The translations under genes and the position numbers were made by a program. The notes beneath the pieces are model-generated. The model saw only the letters and a program-made list of their open reading frames with translations. It had not been told where the DNA came from and did not search any database. Shown here one piece after another: positions 12,017-15,030 of a stretch of 15,030 nt of DNA; positions within the stretch are counted from its first letter, which is position 1, and each line of letters starts with the position of its first letter. The DNA is from Oribacterium sp. UBA5894 (GTDB lineage: Bacteria > Bacillota > Clostridia > Lachnospirales > Lachnospiraceae), in contig DJEQ01000095.1 of the NCBI GenBank assembly GCA_002431355.1, positions 3,113-18,142 on the forward strand, in the 5' to 3' direction.

Positions 12017-14602
12017 TTGGAACCAAATGTTTTTGATAAGGTTCAGGATGTCGATCTCAAGAAGACCATGGAAAACTCGTATATCGATTACGCGATGAGC
12101 GTCATCGTATCGCGAGCAATTCCGGATGTTCGGGATGGCCTCAAGCCTGTTCAGCGCCGTGTGCTCTATTCCCTGCAGTCGCTTGGCGTGACACCGGATA
12201 AGAAAACGAAGAAGTGTGCCACTATCGTCGGAGAATGTATGGGTAAATACCATCCACATGGTGACTCTTCGATTTACGGAGCCCTGGTGTATATGGGTCA
12301 GACCTGGTCCATGCGCCATGTGCTGGTCGATAAACAGGGAAACTTTGGTTCTGATGATGGAGACTCTCCTGCCGCAATGCGTTATACCGAGGCGAAAATG
12401 TCCCGTCTTGCAGGTGAAATGCTCGCCGGCATCAACAAGGATACGGTCGACTTCATGCCAAACTTCTCGAATGAGTACGATGAGCCGACGGTACTTCCGG
12501 CGAAGTTCCCGAACCTCATCGTCAATGGTGCTACCGGTATTGCAGTTGGTATGGCGACCAATATTCCGCCACACAACCTCCGAGAGGTCATCAAAGCGGT
12601 GGATCTCATCATTGACCATCGCATACAGGATCAGGAAACCACACTCGAGGATATCATGAAGGTCATTCCTGGCCCGGATTTTCCAACCGGTGGCATCATC
12701 CTCGGCCGTAAGGGCATCGAGGAGGCCTATCGCACGGGTCGCGGGAAAATCAAGCTCCGCGCCGTATGTGAAATCGAGCCAATGCAGAATGGAAAGCATC
12801 GCATCATCGTAAAGGAGCTGCCATATCTCGTTTATCGTTCACGTGTCATTGAAAATATTGCAAATCTGGTAAAGGATAAGAAAATCGATGGCATCACCTA
12901 CATCAACGATGCCTCCGGTAAGGGCTCTGATGCGAAGATTAACATTGAGCTTCGGAAGGATGTTAATCCGAATGTAATCCTGAACCAGCTTTATAAGCAT
13001 ACCCAGCTCCAGAGCACCTTCGGCGTCATCATGCTCTGCATCGTCAATGGCGAGCCAAAGGTCCTGAATCTCCAGCAGATTCTGGAGGAGTATCTGAAGC
13101 ATCAGGTCAATGTCTTCACTCGACGTACGAAATATGATCTGAATAAGGCGCAGGAACGCGCCCATATCCTGGAAGCGCTCCTGGTTGCCGTTGATCATAT
13201 CGATGAGATCGTTCATACGATTCGTGCAGCTGCAAATACCGACCAGGCGAAGCTTGATCTCTGTGCAAAATTCGGTTTCGATGATGCACAGGCGCAGGCC
13301 ATCGTTGACATGCGTCTTCGCGCACTGACCGGTCTCGAACGCGACAAGCTGAAGGATGAGTATGACGAGCTGGAAAAGAAAATTGCATACTACCAGGAAA
13401 TTCTCGGGGATCCGAAGAAAATGCTTGGGGTCATCAAGGGAGAAATTGATGTCATAGCGGAGAAGTACGGCGATGAGCGTCGTACGAAGTTTGGTTACGA
13501 TGATTCACTTGAGGATGAAGATCTGATTCCAGACGATGATACAGTCATTGCGGCCACACGTCTCGGCTACATCAAGCGCATGTCGCCGGAAAACTTTAAG
13601 CAGCAGAACCGTGGTGGCAAGGGCATCAAGGGCATGCAGACCATCAATGATGATATCATTGAGGATCTGTTTATGGCGACCAATCACCATTACATCATGT
13701 TCTTCACAAATACAGGACGTTGCTTCCGTATCAAGGCCTACAACATCCCGGAGGCCTCCAGAACCTCACGCGGAACGGCACTGGTGAATCTTCTGCAGCT
13801 CGGTCCAGATGAGCACGTAACGGCCAGCTTTGCGCTGACAGATGACTACCCATCCTCTGAGCAGTATCTCCTTCTTGCAACCAGGAACGGTATGGTCAAG
13901 AAGACACCGATTGCGGATTATGCCAATATCCGGAAGACCGGACTCATTGCCATGTCACTTCGTGATGGAGATGAGCTCATAGAGGCAAAACTCATCGATG
14001 CCAATGAAGACATTATGCTGGGTACCCGTAATGGTATGTCCATCCGCTTCCATGCATCCGATGTGCGTGCAACCGGACGAAGCTCCATGGGTGTACGTGG
14101 CATTGAACTCGTGGAGGATGATGAAGTAATCGGTATGCAGAAGCTCAGTCAGGGTGAATATGTACTTGTCGTATCAGAAAAAGGCATGGGAAAGCTGACG
14201 CATACCTCAGAATTCAAGGTACAGAGACGAGGCGGCAAGGGACTCCTCTGCTATCGTATTACCGAAAAGACAGGAAAGCTTGTTGGCTTTAAGCTTACCT
14301 CCAAGGAACGGGAAATCATGCTGATTACCAGTGAAGGTGTCATCATTCGTATGTCCCTGAAGGATGCAAAGGATATTGGGCGTAATACATCTGGTGTAAA
14401 GTTCATGAATATCGATCCGGATTCGGACACGGTCATTGCTTCGATTGCCAAGGTGCGTGAATCGACGACCGAGGCCTATGAAGCTGAGCTCTCAGAAGAC
14501 ATCGAATACTCCAAAGACGATGAAGCATCTGAGGAAACAGAGACGTTCACGGAAGAACCAGCGGAGGATGCCGACAGTTCATCAGATTCATCGGAAGAAT
14601 AA
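12017..14602 (+). CDS. gyrA: DNA gyrase subunit A
   Basis: 861 aa from a TTG start. The N-terminal breakage-reunion domain has SYIDYAMSVIVSRAIPDVRDGLKPVQRRVLY, the quinolone-binding helix HPHGDSSIYGAL, and catalytic Tyr123 in AAMRYTEAKM. A coiled-coil gate follows (about 360-480), then a C-terminal beta-pinwheel (about 495-810) with GyrA-box-like QNRGGKG (530-536) and QRRGGKG (736-742). A 43-residue tail has 20 acidic residues and one Lys. It cleaves and religates DNA with GyrB. TTG 12017 has GGAGG 8 nt upstream and gives a protein beginning MEPNVFDKVQDVDLKKTMENSYIDY, which agrees with related GyrA starts and puts Tyr at 123. A GTG at 11996 with AAAGGA is the alternative and adds 7 residues. 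Gly88 sits where E. coli has Asp87. Confidence 0.96.
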   Translation: MEPNVFDKVQDVDLKKTMENSYIDYAMSVIVSRAIPDVRDGLKPVQRRVLYSLQSLGVTPDKKTKKCATIVGECMGKYHPHGDSSIYGALVYMGQTWSMRHVLVDKQGNFGSDDGDSPAAMRYTEAKMSRLAGEMLAGINKDTVDFMPNFSNEYDEPTVLPAKFPNLIVNGATGIAVGMATNIPPHNLREVIKAVDLIIDHRIQDQETTLEDIMKVIPGPDFPTGGIILGRKGIEEAYRTGRGKIKLRAVCEIEPMQNGKHRIIVKELPYLVYRSRVIENIANLVKDKKIDGITYINDASGKGSDAKINIELRKDVNPNVILNQLYKHTQLQSTFGVIMLCIVNGEPKVLNLQQILEEYLKHQVNVFTRRTKYDLNKAQERAHILEALLVAVDHIDEIVHTIRAAANTDQAKLDLCAKFGFDDAQAQAIVDMRLRALTGLERDKLKDEYDELEKKIAYYQEILGDPKKMLGVIKGEIDVIAEKYGDERRTKFGYDDSLEDEDLIPDDDTVIAATRLGYIKRMSPENFKQQNRGGKGIKGMQTINDDIIEDLFMATNHHYIMFFTNTGRCFRIKAYNIPEASRTSRGTALVNLLQLGPDEHVTASFALTDDYPSSEQYLLLATRNGMVKKTPIADYANIRKTGLIAMSLRDGDELIEAKLIDANEDIMLGTRNGMSIRFHASDVRATGRSSMGVRGIELVEDDEVIGMQKLSQGEYVLVVSEKGMGKLTHTSEFKVQRRGGKGLLCYRITEKTGKLVGFKLTSKEREIMLITSEGVIIRMSLKDAKDIGRNTSGVKFMNIDPDSDTVIASIAKVRESTTEAYEAELSEDIEYSKDDEASEETETFTEEPAEDADSSSDSSEE

Positions 14603-14624
14603 AGCCGAAAAGGTAAAAAGCCGG

Positions 14625-14653
14625 TTGACATAATGTAAATTAACTGATAGTAT
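14625..14653 (+). promoter_or_regulatory. Promoter for tRNA-Ser, overlapping the end of the gyrA unit
   Basis: Perfect TTGACA (14625-14630), 17-bp spacer, TAGTAT (14648-14653). Transcription would start near 14660, inside the left arm of the gyrA terminator, leaving about 85 nt before the tRNA. Confidence 0.78.
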
Positions 14654-14657
14654 AGCT

Positions 14658-14688
14658 AAGCACCCTTTAAACAGGGTGCTTTTATTAA
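14658..14688 (+). terminator. Rho-independent terminator of the gyrA transcript
   Basis: AAGCACCCT (14658-14666), 6-nt loop, AGGGTGCTT (14673-14681): a 9-bp stem whose 3' end runs into TTTTATTAA. It lies 55 bp after the gyrA stop. Confidence 0.85.
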
Positions 14689-14703
14689 CCATATTCCCGG
14701 TTT

Positions 14704-14730
14704 GAGATGATTCATCTCCCTTGGCAGGGA
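14704..14730 (+). repeat. Overlapping small hairpins in the tRNA-Ser leader
   Basis: GAGATG / CATCTC (14704-14709 and 14713-14718) with a 3-nt loop, and TCCC / GGGA (14717-14720 and 14727-14730). The two share bases, so they exclude each other. They may only be leader structure removed during tRNA processing. Confidence 0.35.
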
Positions 14731-14744
14731 TCACAGGTTAATTC

Positions 14745-14834
14745 GGAGTAGTACTCAAGAGGCCGAAGAGGCGCCCCTGCTAAGGGTGTAGGTCGGATAA
14801 AACCGGCGCGAGGGTTCAAATCCCTCCTGCTCCG
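14745..14834 (+). tRNA. tRNA-Ser, anticodon GCU
   Basis: 90 nt. Acceptor GGAGTAG pairs with CTGCTCC (one G-U), with discriminator G14834. D arm CTC/GAG. Anticodon stem CGCCC/GGGTG with loop CTGCTAA gives anticodon GCT at 14779-14781, reading AGC and AGU serine codons. A long class II variable arm (GGTCGG/CCGGCG region) is present, and the T arm is GAGGG TTCAAAT CCCTC. The long variable arm and discriminator G fit serine. CCA is not encoded, so it must be added after transcription. It is transcribed in the same direction as gyrA from its own promoter. Confidence 0.95.
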
Positions 14835-14835
14835 C

Positions 14836-14869
14836 TAAGATTTTTCTTCGAAAGATATGAAAAATCTTA
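14836..14869 (+). terminator. AT-rich hairpin after tRNA-Ser, possible weak terminator
   Basis: TAAGATTTTT (14836-14845) pairs with AAAAATCTTA (14860-14869), 10 bp with an inner CTT/AAG pairing. It begins one base after the tRNA. No T-run follows the right arm, so its terminating power is doubtful. It may instead be a 3' processing structure. Confidence 0.4.
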
Positions 14870-14898
14870 TTGACAGGTATAACACTTTATGATAAAGT
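14870..14898 (+). promoter_or_regulatory. Upstream tandem promoter (P1), probably of an rRNA operon
   Basis: TTGACA (14870-14875), 17-bp spacer, TAAAGT (14893-14898). It faces the right edge, with a second promoter about 106 bp downstream. No ORF start follows within the window. Confidence 0.65.
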
Positions 14899-14975
14899 AT
14901 TTACTCGTCACCAGAAATGATAGATGAAAACGAAGCGAATGCTTCTGAATAAATCAAAAATTTCTGAAAAAGTGC

Positions 14976-15004
14976 TTGACAAACAAAAACAGCTTTGATA
15001 GAAT
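14976..15004 (+). promoter_or_regulatory. Downstream tandem promoter (P2), probably of an rRNA operon
   Basis: TTGACA (14976-14981), 17-bp spacer, TAGAAT (14999-15004); start expected near 15010-15011. Two consensus-like promoters in tandem downstream of gyrA, with no ORF, resemble rrn P1/P2 of Firmicutes. The 16S gene itself would lie outside the window. Confidence 0.75.
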
Positions 15005-15030
15005 ATGCAAGCTGTCGCAAGAGAGCACAA

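Noticed and set aside
1..15030. CRISPR arrays, insertion sequences, phage genes, toxin-antitoxin pairs, parS sites
   Set aside because: None seen: no spaced direct repeats, no transposase motifs, and no TGTTTCACGTGAAACA-like site were found on reading both strands.

Overview
This window is the chromosomal replication-origin neighbourhood of a Gram-positive bacterium. Protein sequence flavour suggests Firmicutes, class Clostridia, probably family Lachnospiraceae. The pointers are the GyrA N-terminus (FDKVQDVDLKKTMENSYIDYAMS, HPHGDSSIYGAL), the L34 core (HGFRARMA.AGGRKVLAARRAKGR) and a YidC with no lipobox. This placement rests on remembered family patterns, not on a search. Nearly every gene is a recognisable housekeeping gene. 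I see no mobile element, CRISPR array, prophage or anonymous accessory gene.

Layout: genes diverge from an origin at about 5.6-6.0 kb. Leftward (minus strand, in transcription order) are rpmH, rnpA, yidD, yidC, jag, mnmE and the start of mnmG, which runs off the left edge. Rightward (plus strand) are dnaA, dnaN, recF, gyrB, gyrA and a tRNA-Ser(GCU). The right edge carries two strong tandem promoters that point out of the window, most likely at an rRNA operon (compare B. subtilis gyrB-gyrA-rrnO).

Origin: the 403-bp rpmH-dnaA interval holds nine DnaA-box-like 9-mers at 5781-5966, including a 36-bp palindrome of two convergent boxes, between outward-facing promoters for rpmH and dnaA. A second origin element lies between dnaA and dnaN: weak DnaA boxes, a short GC-containing spacer, five NTA triplets and an AT-rich tract, matching the DnaA-trio unwinding architecture of B. 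subtilis. A third, unexpected group of four DnaA-box-like sites lies around the jag-mnmE junction (1987-2284), about 3.5 kb to the left.

How the genes work together: dnaA, dnaN, recF and gyrBA serve initiation, the sliding clamp, gap repair and supercoiling. rpmH supplies ribosomal protein L34, rnpA the RNase P protein, yidD/yidC/jag membrane-protein insertion and RNA binding, and mnmE/mnmG the cmnm5 modification of tRNA wobble U34. Non-coding signals are rich: a terminator between rpmH and rnpA, a terminator plus new promoter between jag and mnmE, a hairpin overlapping the gyrA start region, and a gyrA terminator on which the tRNA-Ser promoter is superimposed. The usual S4-domain gene (yaaA/rlbA type) between dnaN and recF is absent, and the GyrB TOPRIM motif is unusual.
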